Part shown: positions 17,495 to 25,703 of the stretch, one piece after another
Numbering within the stretch: the first letter of the stretch is position 1
Layout of the letters: each line of letters opens with the position of its first letter
Source: Erythrobacter sp. ANT-B3C2
GTDB taxonomy: Bacteria; Pseudomonadota; Alphaproteobacteria; Sphingomonadales; Sphingomonadaceae
DNA length: 64,000 nt
NCBI GenBank assembly: GCA_001683845.1
Contig: LXQI01000021.1
Location: forward strand, 85,702-149,701
Reading direction: 5' to 3'
The notes under the pieces: generated by a model
Seen by the model: only the letters and a program-made list of their open reading frames with translations
Told to the model about the DNA's origin: nothing
Database searches by the model: none
Program-made: the position numbers and the translations under genes

Positions 17495-18253
17495 ATGACG
17501 GGCGAACCGGCACGGCTGGACGGCGCCCAGGGCGCGGGCATGCGCTTTCGCTATCTCGATTATCTGATGGCCGCCTTCGTCGCCATCCTGCTGCTCTCCA
17601 ACATCATCGGCGCGGCCAAGCCCAGCTACATCGTGCTGCCCTCGGGCGCCGAATGGTCGTTCGGCGCGGGGGTGCTGTTCTTCCCGATCAGCTACATCAT
17701 CGGCGACGTGCTGACCGAGGTGTATGGCTATGCGCAGGCGCGGCGGGTGATCTGGACGGGCTTTGCCGCGCTCATCTTCATGGGTTTCATGGCCGCGGTG
17801 GTGGTCGCGCTGCCCCCGGCCGAGGGCTGGCCGGGCCAGGAGGCCTATGAATTCGTGTTCGGCAACAGCTGGCGGATCGTCGGCGCCTCAATCCTGGCCT
17901 TCTGGGTCGGCGAATTCGTCAACGCCTTCGTCCTCGCAAGGCTGAAGGTGGCGACCAACGGCCGGTTCCTGTGGCTGCGCACGATTGGCTCCACCTTCGT
18001 TGGCCAGGGGCTCGACAGCGCGATCTTCTACCCGCTGGCCTTTTGGGGGCTCGCCGGTTGGCCGCCCGAGCTGATGCTGCAGGTGGTCCTCTCGCAATGG
18101 CTGATCAAGACCGCGTGGGAGGCGCTGCTCACCCCCGTCACCTACGGCGTCGTGGGCTTCCTCAAGCGGCGCGAGGGGGTCGAGGTGTTCGACGCGGATA
18201 CGGATTTCTCGCCCTTCGCCCGCTCCAACGGCGGTGCCCCGGCCGGCGAGTAA
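17495..18253 (+). CDS. queuosine precursor transporter (YhhQ/VUT family)
   Basis: This is an inner-membrane transporter of about 252 residues with roughly six transmembrane helices. It imports preQ0/preQ1, precursors of the modified tRNA nucleoside queuosine. The family pattern is clear: LLLSNIIGAAK in the first helix, FFPISYIIGDVLTEVYGYAQARRVIW in the second, then FWVGEFVNAFVLARLK, GSTFVGQGLDSAIFYPLAF and IKTAWEALLTPVTY. The start is ATG 17495. It stands alone between the tRNA and a convergent PspC gene. Confidence 0.9.
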   Translation: MTGEPARLDGAQGAGMRFRYLDYLMAAFVAILLLSNIIGAAKPSYIVLPSGAEWSFGAGVLFFPISYIIGDVLTEVYGYAQARRVIWTGFAALIFMGFMAAVVVALPPAEGWPGQEAYEFVFGNSWRIVGASILAFWVGEFVNAFVLARLKVATNGRFLWLRTIGSTFVGQGLDSAIFYPLAFWGLAGWPPELMLQVVLSQWLIKTAWEALLTPVTYGVVGFLKRREGVEVFDADTDFSPFARSNGGAPAGE

Positions 18254-18278
18254 GGGGGCGCGACCGCGCGCCGGCGGA

Positions 18279-18506
18279 TCAATCCGCCAGCAGCGCGATC
18301 GCGAGATAGAGGAGAATGAAGCTGCCGATGCCCAGCACCGCGCCGAGCACGAAGACGATCCGCACGGTCAGCGGGTCCCAGCCGAAGTGCCGCGCCATCC
18401 CCGAGCAGACGCCCAGCAGCTTGCCGTTGGGCTTGTCCAGCCGGAACTTGCCCGGCGCCTCGTCCGCTGGCCGGACGAGGTCGCTCCGGCGGTTATGATC
18501 GCTCAT
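18279..18506 (-). CDS. PspC domain protein
   Basis: This 75-residue protein has a PspC domain: KFRLDKPNGKLLGVCSGMARHFGWDPLTVRIVF as separate conserved blocks, then a transmembrane helix with GIGSFILLYLAIALL. PspC proteins sit in the inner membrane and take part in the phage-shock stress response. Its ATG overlaps the stop of the upstream small membrane protein gene by ATGA, so both come from one transcript. No pspA or pspB is present here. Confidence 0.88.
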   Translation of the reverse strand: MSDHNRRSDLVRPADEAPGKFRLDKPNGKLLGVCSGMARHFGWDPLTVRIVFVLGAVLGIGSFILLYLAIALLAD

Positions 18507-18634
18507 GCGATCAGCCCGGAAACGGCGCTCATCTGCGGGCCGGTGGAGAAGCTCGCAATCAGCAGCGTGGCGGTGAGGGCGGCGGCGCTCAGGCCGGCGA
18601 ACGCGTGACGGACGAAGTGCGAAATGTTGCTCAT
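18503..18634 (-). CDS. small single-helix membrane protein upstream of pspC
   Basis: This 43-residue protein starts MSNISHFVRHAFAG, has one hydrophobic segment (LSAAALTATLLIASF), and ends in MSAVSGLIA. The ATG at 18634 is chosen because a ribosome binding site (AAGAAGGGAA) lies about ten bases ahead; the frame is open further up but that stretch looks non-coding. The stop overlaps the pspC start, so it is coupled to it. No family is recognised. It may be a small envelope-stress companion of PspC, by context only. Confidence 0.65.
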   Translation of the reverse strand: MSNISHFVRHAFAGLSAAALTATLLIASFSTGPQMSAVSGLIA

Positions 18635-18876
18635 GATGGTGTTCCCTTCTTGCCGGGCAGCCTGTCCGCCCGGATGTCCAATGTGTTGCAGGGGGCGTGC
18701 CAGTTTGCGAAAGGCCAAGTTAATCAGGGGTTTAGCCAAAACAGCTCGTCGCGCGCCGCGCACGCTTCGCCGAGACTTGGCAAGATCCGCCAACCTGTGG
18801 CATCCACCTTTGCGCTTTGCCGCCGGCTGGCCGATCGCCTAAACCGGCACGCTTCGCACTCCCCGCTTCAGGACCC

Positions 18877-19980
18877 ATGACGCTCGACCGGATCACCCTT
18901 GCCAGCTTCCGCAATCATGGTTCAACCACGCTAGAAGGCGCCGGCCGGCTGAACCTGCTGGTGGGCGAAAACGGCGCGGGCAAGACCAACGTGCTGGAGG
19001 CGCTCTCGCTGTTTGCCCCCGGGCGGGGCCTGCGTCGCGCGCAACTGGCCGAGATTGCGCTGGCGGAGCCCGCCGAGCGCCCGGAGAGCAGCGCCGGTTT
19101 CGCGATCAGCGCACGGCTTGATCCCGGCGATGGCGGCGAGCCGGTGGTGCTGGGTACCGGCACCGCGCCCGAGCGGCCGGGCCGCCGGCTGGTGCAGGTC
19201 AACGGCGCCGAGGCGAGCGCCGCCAGCCTCGCCGAATGGCTGGCGATCGGCTGGCTGACTCCGGCGATGGACGGCCTGTTCACCGATAGTGCGGGCGCAC
19301 GGCGGCGCTATCTCGACCGTTTGGCGGTAGCGCTGTTTCCCGATCATGCCACCATCGCCGCGCGCTTCGAGCGGGCGCTGCGCGAGCGCAATCGCCTACT
19401 AGCCGAGCCCGGCACCGATGCCGCCTGGTTCCTCTCGGGCGAGAAGCAGTTGGCCGAAGCGGGAGCGGCGCTGGCTCAGCGGCGCGCGGCGCTGGTGGAG
19501 CGCCTCTCCGCCGCCCTAGCTTCCGAGCCGGAGCAACCCTTCGCCCGCCCGCTGCTCACCTCTCGTCCCGGCGGCCCCGCCACGGCCGAGGCGCTGGCCG
19601 AGACGCTCGCCGCCAGCCGCACGCGTGATCGCGAGGCCGGCCGGACGCTGACCGGCCCGCACCGCGACGAACTGGCGGTGGTGATGGCCGGCAAGCACCA
19701 GCCCGCCGCCGCCTGCTCCACCGGCGAGCAGAAAGCGATGCTGATCGCCCTCACCCTCGCCCATGCCGCGCTGGCCAGCGCCGGGCGCCCGAGCGTGCTG
19801 CTGCTCGACGAGGTGGCCGCGCATCTCGATCCGCTGCGGCGCGAAGCGCTGTTCGAGCGGCTGCGCGCCGGCGCCGCGCAAGTCTGGCTGACCGGCACCG
19901 AACCGACTCCTTTCGCCGCCATCACCGGAGAGGCAGCGGTCTGGCGGGTGGCCGGCGGCACGGTGGAACGGGTGGGCTGA
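18877..19980 (+). CDS. recF: DNA replication and repair protein RecF
   Basis: This 367-residue SMC-like ATPase loads RecA at gaps together with RecO and RecR. Walker A is GENGAGKT (residues 30-37), following RITLASFRNH, the RecF N-terminus. The signature is CSTGEQKAMLIALTLAHA, and the Walker B/D-loop is VLLLDEVAAHLD. FTDSAGARRRYLDRL and TGPHRDELAV are further RecF hallmarks. ATG 18877 (MTLDRITLASF) is preferred to the more upstream frame opening because the family starts here. It stands as a single gene, not next to dnaN. Confidence 0.95.
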   Translation: MTLDRITLASFRNHGSTTLEGAGRLNLLVGENGAGKTNVLEALSLFAPGRGLRRAQLAEIALAEPAERPESSAGFAISARLDPGDGGEPVVLGTGTAPERPGRRLVQVNGAEASAASLAEWLAIGWLTPAMDGLFTDSAGARRRYLDRLAVALFPDHATIAARFERALRERNRLLAEPGTDAAWFLSGEKQLAEAGAALAQRRAALVERLSAALASEPEQPFARPLLTSRPGGPATAEALAETLAASRTRDREAGRTLTGPHRDELAVVMAGKHQPAAACSTGEQKAMLIALTLAHAALASAGRPSVLLLDEVAAHLDPLRREALFERLRAGAAQVWLTGTEPTPFAAITGEAAVWRVAGGTVERVG

Positions 19981-20040
19981 TACGCGCTCCTTGGCGGATT
20001 TCGGATCAGGCGCCGCCGCCTCTGTTGCAGAAGATGCGCC

Positions 20041-20751
20041 TCAGCCCTCGTCCTCGGGCAGCGCTTCCGCCACCGCATCCACGGTCGCCGCCACCATTGC
20101 CTCGATACCTTGCGCGGTCGGGTGGATGCGGTCGGGTTGGACGAGGCCGGGTCGGATCAGCACCGGCTCCATGAAGAACGGCACCAGCGCCGCGTCGTAG
20201 CGTTCGGCCAGCGCGGAGTAGATCGAATCGAACGCCCGCACATATTCCACGCCCAGATTGGGCGGCGCGCGTATCCCCATCAGCAGCACCGGAATGCCCC
20301 GCGCCTCCAGTTCGGCCAGCATCGCATCAAGATTCTCGCGGGTCTGCTCGGGCGGCAGCCCGCGGAGCAAATCGTTGCCGCCCAGCTCCACGATCACAAG
20401 GTCCGGCACGCGCTTCTCATTGTCGAGCACGAAGCCCAGCCGCTGGCGCCCGGCGGCGGTGGTATCGCCCGAAACGCCGGCATTGCTCACCCGCGCATTC
20501 ACGCCGCGCTCGCGCAACACCGCCTCCAGCCGCGCCGGATAGCTCTCGCCCTCCTCCAGCCCATAGCCCGCGAACAGGCTGTCGCCAAACGCGAGGATGC
20601 GCCGCTCGGGCCCGCTCATCTCGGCCCGCGAGCCGACAGCAGCCGCAGCGCCATCGCCCCCGGCCGCGCGGCGCTCCGGCGCCTCTGCCACCGGCTCCGC
20701 ACCGCAACCGGCGAGCGCCAGCACCGCCACCATCAAACCAACCACGCGCAT
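20041..20751 (-). CDS. arylesterase / lysophospholipase L1-like lipoprotein (SGNH hydrolase)
   Basis: This 236-residue SGNH esterase has the four blocks ILAFGDSLFAGYG (catalytic Ser), NAGVSGDTTAAG, VIVELGGNDLLRG and DRIHPTAQG (catalytic Asp and His). A lipoprotein signal (VLALAGCG, Cys16) and a linker to about residue 50 suggest a periplasmic, membrane-anchored enzyme. It is divergent from the ABC transporter pair, the same order as the tesA-ybbA-ybbP locus of many proteobacteria. It hydrolyses short acyl esters or thioesters; the exact substrate is open. Confidence 0.9.
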   Translation of the reverse strand: MRVVGLMVAVLALAGCGAEPVAEAPERRAAGGDGAAAAVGSRAEMSGPERRILAFGDSLFAGYGLEEGESYPARLEAVLRERGVNARVSNAGVSGDTTAAGRQRLGFVLDNEKRVPDLVIVELGGNDLLRGLPPEQTRENLDAMLAELEARGIPVLLMGIRAPPNLGVEYVRAFDSIYSALAERYDAALVPFFMEPVLIRPGLVQPDRIHPTAQGIEAMVAATVDAVAEALPEDEG

Positions 20752-20796
20752 GCTCGCCTCCTTGTCCGCGCGGGTTAGCTATGCCATCGCACCCGC

Positions 20797-21564
20797 GTGA
20801 CAAGTCCCCCGGCCATCGCGGCGCGCGATCTTCGCCTCACCCTTGGCGAAGGCTCCGCCGCCGTCCCCATCCTCAAGGGCATCGACCTCACCGTGCAAAC
20901 GGGCGAGACGCTGGCGCTGCTCGGCCCCTCGGGCTCCGGCAAAAGCTCGCTGATGGCGGTGCTGACCGGGCTGGAACGCGCCAGCGGCGGCACGCTGCAA
21001 GTCGCCGGCGCCGATTTCGCCGCGCTGGACGAGGATGCGCTGGCGCTCGCCCGGCGCGGGCGAATCGGCATTGTGCTGCAGGCCTTCCACCTGCTGCCCA
21101 CGATGAACGCGCAGGAAAACGTCGCCACCCCGCTCGAACTCGCCGGCATGCCCGATGCGTGGGATCGCGCGGCACGGGAGCTGGGGGCGGTGGGCCTCGG
21201 CCATCGTCTCACCCACTATCCGGCGCAGCTTTCGGGCGGCGAGCAGCAGCGCGTCGCCATCGCCCGCGCGCTCGCCCCGCGCCCGCCGCTGGTCTTTGCC
21301 GACGAGCCGACCGGCAACCTCGATGCGGTTACCGGCGGCGAGATCGTCGAGCTGCTGTTCGCCCGCCGCGCCGAGACTGGCGCCACGCTGATCATCATCA
21401 CGCATGACGAAGCGCTCGCCACCCGCTGCGAGCGCGTCATCACTCTGGCCGACGGGCAAATCGCCAGCGACACCGCCAGCGACCCAGACAGCGACCCAGA
21501 CAGCGACACCGCCAACGCCTCGGCCAACTCCGCCGACATCCCGCTCGACACCGCCGCGCAATGA
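20797..21564 (+). CDS. ABC transporter ATP-binding protein (YbbA/LolD-like)
   Basis: ATPase of an exporter-type ABC system, 255 residues. It has Walker A GPSGSGKSS, the Q-loop in IGIVLQAFHLLPTMN, signature LSGGEQQRVAIARAL, Walker B PLVFADEPTGNLD and the H-loop IITHDEALA. This is the MacB/LolD/YbbA group. The C-terminal 30 residues are an unusual Asp/Ser/Ala low-complexity tail (SDPDSDPDSD). The start is GTG 20797 and the stop overlaps the permease start by ATGA. It probably works with the permease in lipid or lipoprotein handling at the inner membrane; the cargo is unknown. Confidence 0.9.
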   Translation: MTSPPAIAARDLRLTLGEGSAAVPILKGIDLTVQTGETLALLGPSGSGKSSLMAVLTGLERASGGTLQVAGADFAALDEDALALARRGRIGIVLQAFHLLPTMNAQENVATPLELAGMPDAWDRAARELGAVGLGHRLTHYPAQLSGGEQQRVAIARALAPRPPLVFADEPTGNLDAVTGGEIVELLFARRAETGATLIIITHDEALATRCERVITLADGQIASDTASDPDSDPDSDTANASANSADIPLDTAAQ

Positions 21565-24092
21565 GCGCGCCGCTCCGCGCACTCGGCTGGGCGGCCGCCT
21601 GGCGCATCGCCCGGCGCGATCTGCACCGCCGCTTCCGCGGCCTGCGCCTGCTGCTCGTCTGCCTGTTCCTCGGCGTGGGCGCGCTAGCGGCGATCGGCAC
21701 ACTCACCGCGGCGATCCGCGGCGAACTGTCCACCCAGGGCCAGGTGCTGCTCGGCGGCGATATCGAGGTCGAGGTATGGCAGCGTCCGCTCTCGGACGAA
21801 GAGACCGCGCTGCTCGAAAGCTACGGCACGGTCTCGCAAGGCCTGCGGCTGCAGGCGATGGCCAGCACCGAAAGCGCCGCGACCCCGGTGGAGCTCAAGG
21901 CGGTCGATGCCAACTGGCCGCTCTACGGCTCGCTGGTGCTCGATGGCGGGAGCCGCATGGGCGCCCCGCCCCCCGGACAGGCGTGGCTGGCGGAGGGCGC
22001 GGCCGAGCGGCTGAACGTGCGCCCGGGCGACCTCATCCGCATCGGCAGCGAGAGCCTGCGCGTGGCGGGCATCATCGCCGACGAGCCCGACCGACTGAGC
22101 GAGGGCTTCCAGCTCGGCCAGACGGTGATCGTCCCGTTCGATTTCCCCCGCGCCGCCGGCCTCATCGCGCCCGGCTCGATGTACGAGACCAAGACTCGCC
22201 TGCGCTTCGCCTCCGAGCAGGACCCGGACGAGGTGGCCGAAGCCATCGAGAGCCGCTTCCCCGGGGCCGGGCTCGATCTGCGCACCCGCAATCGCGCCTC
22301 GCCCGGTGCCGAACGCTTCGTGGGCCGAATGGGCGAATTCCTCACGCTGGTGGGCCTTGCCGCGCTGGTGATCGCCGGCATTGGCATCGGCGGCGGCGTC
22401 GCCTCGTATCTGGAGGCGCGCCGGGCGAGCATCGCCACGCTCAAGATCCTGGGCGCCACCAGCGGAGACATCGCGCGGATCTATTCGCTGCAGGTCGGCG
22501 TGGCGGCGCTGGCGGGCTCCCTCGCCGGGCTGGCGGTGGGAGTGCTGGTGACGCCGCTACTGGCCGCCGCACTGGGCGAGCTGCTTCCGGTGGACACGGG
22601 GCTGGTGATCGACCCGCCCTCGCTGCTGCGCGCCGCGCTGTTCGGCCTGCTGGTGGTGCTGGTGTTCGCCGCCCCGCCGCTGATCCGCGCGCGCGATTTC
22701 CCCGCCATGGCGCTGATGCGCGCGCGCGTCTCGCCGCTGGCACAGGCCTGGCGCGGAGCGGCAAAACCGGTCGGCCTCGGGCTGCTGGGAATCGTCCTAC
22801 TGGCGGTGCTGGGCTCCCCCCAGCCCTGGCTCAATGCGCTGTTCCTCGCCGGAGCGGCAGCGCTGCTGGCGCTGCTCGCCGGGCTCGGAATGCTGATCCG
22901 CCGCTTCGCCGCCCGCGCGCCGCGACCGTCCAATCCCATCGCCCGCGCGGCGCTGGCCAATCTCCACCGGCCCGGCGCCTCCACCTCTTCGCTGGTCACC
23001 GCGCTCGGCTTCGGCCTCTCCGCCTTCGTGCTGCTGGCGGCGGTGGAAACCAGCCTCGATGCCAATATCCAGCGCAGCGTTCCGGAGCGCGCGCCCGATT
23101 ATTTCATGCTCGATATCCCGCGCGACCGGCTCACCGAGTTCGAGACGCTGGTTGAACAGCGCGCCCCCGGCGCCGTGGTCGAGACGGTGCCCACCCTGCG
23201 CGGCGCGATCCTCGCCTACGGTCCGCCGGACGAGCAGATCATTGTCTCCCAACTGGAAGAACTGCCCGAAGGCGCCTGGGCGCTGCGCGGCGAGCGCGGG
23301 CTCACCTATGCGCCCAGCCTGCCGCAGGGCAATTCGCTGGTCGCGGGCGAATGGTGGCCACGGGATTACCGCGGAACCCCGCTGGTCAGCGTGGACGAGG
23401 AGTTGGCCAAAGCGGCTGGCCTCGCCATCGGCGATACGCTCACCGTCGGCCTGCTCGGCGTGGAGCGCACCGCGCGCATCGCCAATCTGCGCCGGATCGA
23501 TTGGGAGAGCCTGGGCTTCAACTACGTGCTGGTGTTCTCCCCCAACACCTTCGACGATGCGCCGCACAATCTTGCCGCCACCATCGCCCTGCCCCCAGGC
23601 GAGCGCGCCAGCGGCCTGCTGGGCGACATGGTGCGCACCTTCCCCTCCAGCCAGGTGATCGAGGTCGGCCCGCTGCTGGTGCAGGCCCGCGCCATTCTCG
23701 AACAGGTGGCGCTGGCGATCCTCGCCGCCTCGGGCGTGGCGGTGCTGGCGGGCCTCGCGGTGCTGCTGGGCGCGATCGCCTCGGCCCGTGCGCAGCGCAC
23801 TTACGATAGCGTGATCCTGCGCGTGCTCGGCGCCAGCAGCCGCCAGCTGCTGCTGCTCCAACTGGCGGAATTCGCCATGCTCGCGGCGGTGCTGGGGGTA
23901 GTGGCGCTGCTGTTGGGCAGCGCCCTCGCCTGGGGAATCGTCACCCAGCTGTTCGAGTTCGACTGGCTGCCCGATTGGAACCGCGTGCTGGCGGTGCTGG
24001 GCGGCGGCGTGGGGCTGGTACTGGTATTCGCGCTGGCCGCATCGCTCCCGGTGCTGCGCGCCCGCCCCTCGCAGAGCCTGCGCACTCTGTAA
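21561..24092 (+). CDS. ABC transporter permease (YbbP-like, FtsX family)
   Basis: This 843-residue inner-membrane permease has the YbbP layout. One N-terminal helix (LLLVCLFLGVGALAAIGTL) is followed by a large periplasmic domain. A first FtsX block with three helices (GLAALVIAGIGIGGGVASYLEARRASIATLKILGA in pieces) is followed by a second periplasmic part. A second FtsX block (VALAILAASGVAVLAGLAVLLGAIASA, then DSVILRVLGASSRQLLLLQ) closes the protein. It is coupled by ATGA to the ATPase gene and convergent with a dehydrogenase gene. Such complexes are thought to act on envelope lipids or proteins rather than import nutrients. Confidence 0.9.
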   Translation: MSAPLRALGWAAAWRIARRDLHRRFRGLRLLLVCLFLGVGALAAIGTLTAAIRGELSTQGQVLLGGDIEVEVWQRPLSDEETALLESYGTVSQGLRLQAMASTESAATPVELKAVDANWPLYGSLVLDGGSRMGAPPPGQAWLAEGAAERLNVRPGDLIRIGSESLRVAGIIADEPDRLSEGFQLGQTVIVPFDFPRAAGLIAPGSMYETKTRLRFASEQDPDEVAEAIESRFPGAGLDLRTRNRASPGAERFVGRMGEFLTLVGLAALVIAGIGIGGGVASYLEARRASIATLKILGATSGDIARIYSLQVGVAALAGSLAGLAVGVLVTPLLAAALGELLPVDTGLVIDPPSLLRAALFGLLVVLVFAAPPLIRARDFPAMALMRARVSPLAQAWRGAAKPVGLGLLGIVLLAVLGSPQPWLNALFLAGAAALLALLAGLGMLIRRFAARAPRPSNPIARAALANLHRPGASTSSLVTALGFGLSAFVLLAAVETSLDANIQRSVPERAPDYFMLDIPRDRLTEFETLVEQRAPGAVVETVPTLRGAILAYGPPDEQIIVSQLEELPEGAWALRGERGLTYAPSLPQGNSLVAGEWWPRDYRGTPLVSVDEELAKAAGLAIGDTLTVGLLGVERTARIANLRRIDWESLGFNYVLVFSPNTFDDAPHNLAATIALPPGERASGLLGDMVRTFPSSQVIEVGPLLVQARAILEQVALAILAASGVAVLAGLAVLLGAIASARAQRTYDSVILRVLGASSRQLLLLQLAEFAMLAAVLGVVALLLGSALAWGIVTQLFEFDWLPDWNRVLAVLGGGVGLVLVFALAASLPVLRARPSQSLRTL

Positions 24093-24095
24093 CCC

Positions 24096-25106
24096 TTATC
24101 GCCGCCGCGAGAGCGCCCAGGCGAGCCCGCCCGCTACCAGCGTCGCGCCGAGGCTCAACGCCGCCTCCGCGCGATGCGTGGTCAGCCACAGCTGGCTCGA
24201 ACGCCGGTGCGCAATCGCGTCGAACCGCCCATGCGCCCCGCGATCGCCCGGCACCGGCTCGTGGAGATTGTCGCGCCGATCCGGCGCCACCCGCTCCTCA
24301 TCCTGCTGCCCCTCGATCCCGGTCGCCGCGAGATAGCGGTCCACCAGCCCGGAGGCGAACCAATCGCCCCAGATCGCCTGCAGGCTCGGCCAGCCCAGCG
24401 TGATCTCCTTGCGCCGGTGATAGGCGGCATAATGGATCGCCTCTGCCGCGATCTCCGGCTGATAGGGTGGGCTCGCTGGCTTGGGCTTCTTCGGCATGGT
24501 GGTGCGGATCCAGTCGAACTGCGGCGTGTTGACACCGGGCAGCTGCACCATGCTCACATGCACCTTCGATCCGGCCGAGAACAGTTCGCTGCGAACCGAA
24601 TCCTGAAAGCCCTGAACCGCATGCTTGGCCCCGCAATAGGCCGATTGCAGCGGAATCCCGCGATAGGCCAGCGCACTGCCCACCAGCACGATCGAGCCGC
24701 GATTGCGCCTCATCATCCGCTTCAGCGCCGCGCGCGTACCGTTCACCTGCCCCATGTAGGTGACATCGGTGACCCGGGCATAATCCTCGACGCTCACCTC
24801 CATGAACGGCGCGAGGATCCCGGCAAAGGCGGCGTTGATCCAGATGTCGATCGGCCCGAGTTCGTTCTCGAAGGTCTCGGCGGCAGCTTCCATTTCGGCA
24901 GCATCGGCCACGTCGCAGGGGTAGATCAGCGCCTCGCCGCCGGCCGCCTCGACCTCAAACCGCGTCGCCTCCAACCCCTCGATGCCGCGGGCGATCAGCC
25001 CGATTTTCGCACCATCCCGGGCAAAGCGCTGTACCACCGCCCGGCCAACCCCGGCGGAGGCACCGGTGATTACGACAACGGGCGGATGGGGAAGATCGAT
25101 GGCCAT
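24096..25106 (-). CDS. short-chain dehydrogenase/reductase with C-terminal membrane anchor
   Basis: This 336-residue NAD(P)-dependent SDR has the Rossmann motif TGASAGVGRAVV (about 14-25), INAAFAG, a catalytic Ser in VLVGSALAYRG and the YCGAK Tyr-Lys pair. The extra C-terminal region ends with a hydrophobic segment (AALSLGATLVAGGLAWAL) followed by SRRR, which suggests a tail anchor in the inner membrane. The substrate is not identifiable. It lies three bases from the permease stop on the opposite strand. Confidence 0.85.
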   Translation of the reverse strand: MAIDLPHPPVVVITGASAGVGRAVVQRFARDGAKIGLIARGIEGLEATRFEVEAAGGEALIYPCDVADAAEMEAAAETFENELGPIDIWINAAFAGILAPFMEVSVEDYARVTDVTYMGQVNGTRAALKRMMRRNRGSIVLVGSALAYRGIPLQSAYCGAKHAVQGFQDSVRSELFSAGSKVHVSMVQLPGVNTPQFDWIRTTMPKKPKPASPPYQPEIAAEAIHYAAYHRRKEITLGWPSLQAIWGDWFASGLVDRYLAATGIEGQQDEERVAPDRRDNLHEPVPGDRGAHGRFDAIAHRRSSQLWLTTHRAEAALSLGATLVAGGLAWALSRRR

Positions 25107-25177
25107 GGCGTTCTAAAGCGCACCCGCCGCTCAGGTTCCGCGGTTCGAAAGCTCTCGAGGAGCTTCCATGCCCAAAC

Positions 25178-25217
25178 GAGAAAACGCCGCCCGGACCAGC
25201 CGAGCGGCGCTTTTCTC
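25178..25217 (-). terminator. rho-independent terminator
   Basis: Inverted repeat GAGAAAACGCCGC / GCGGCGCTTTTCTC with a 13-base loop. The A-run and T-run on either side make it usable in both directions. It lies 45 bp after the stop of the small lipoprotein gene on the minus strand and ends that transcript. Confidence 0.85.
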
Positions 25218-25262
25218 AGCCGGCAACCGGCCCGCAATCGGACCAGCCGCCGGTGCCTGCGA

Positions 25263-25508
25263 TCAGACGCAGTTGAAGGTAATGGTCGAGCGGCCGCCGC
25301 CGGTGGGCGTGACAGTCCGAAGCTCGGCGTTACGGTTGCGAGCCCGGCAATAATCCCGCGCGGCACTCTCAGCCTTGGATTGATCCTCGGGCTTCACTTG
25401 GTAAGTGATGCCCTGATTGTTAGCCGATACCACCCGCGGCATGCTCGAAGCACACCCGGCCACGGCCATCAGGGCAACGGCGCCGAATAGGGTCTTGATG
25501 TAAATCAT
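25263..25508 (-). CDS. small lipoprotein
   Basis: This 81-residue protein has a lipoprotein signal peptide (MIYIKTLFGAVALMAVAGC, Cys19) and a mature part of about 60 residues. The mature part contains ITYQVKPEDQSKAESAARDYC and ends in TITFNCV; the two Cys may form a disulfide. It is probably held at the periplasmic or outer membrane face. The family is common in sphingomonads, but I know no function for it. It is transcribed alone, with its own terminator. Confidence 0.8.
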   Translation of the reverse strand: MIYIKTLFGAVALMAVAGCASSMPRVVSANNQGITYQVKPEDQSKAESAARDYCRARNRNAELRTVTPTGGGRSTITFNCV

Positions 25509-25703
25509 GTAAAAATCCTCTTGGTCCGACGAATCGGTGATGTCTGGTTAACGAAGCCGTTGGCGTCATGTTCCGCATCGCCCCGGATCAGCGGCGAGCG
25601 GACGGCATTTTTGGTGAACAGTGGCCCACAAGACGCATTCGGTCTTCTGGCTTTCCCATTGGCTCTGGTGCCAGACCCTCCATCGTTGCATGGCCGCACG
25701 CGC

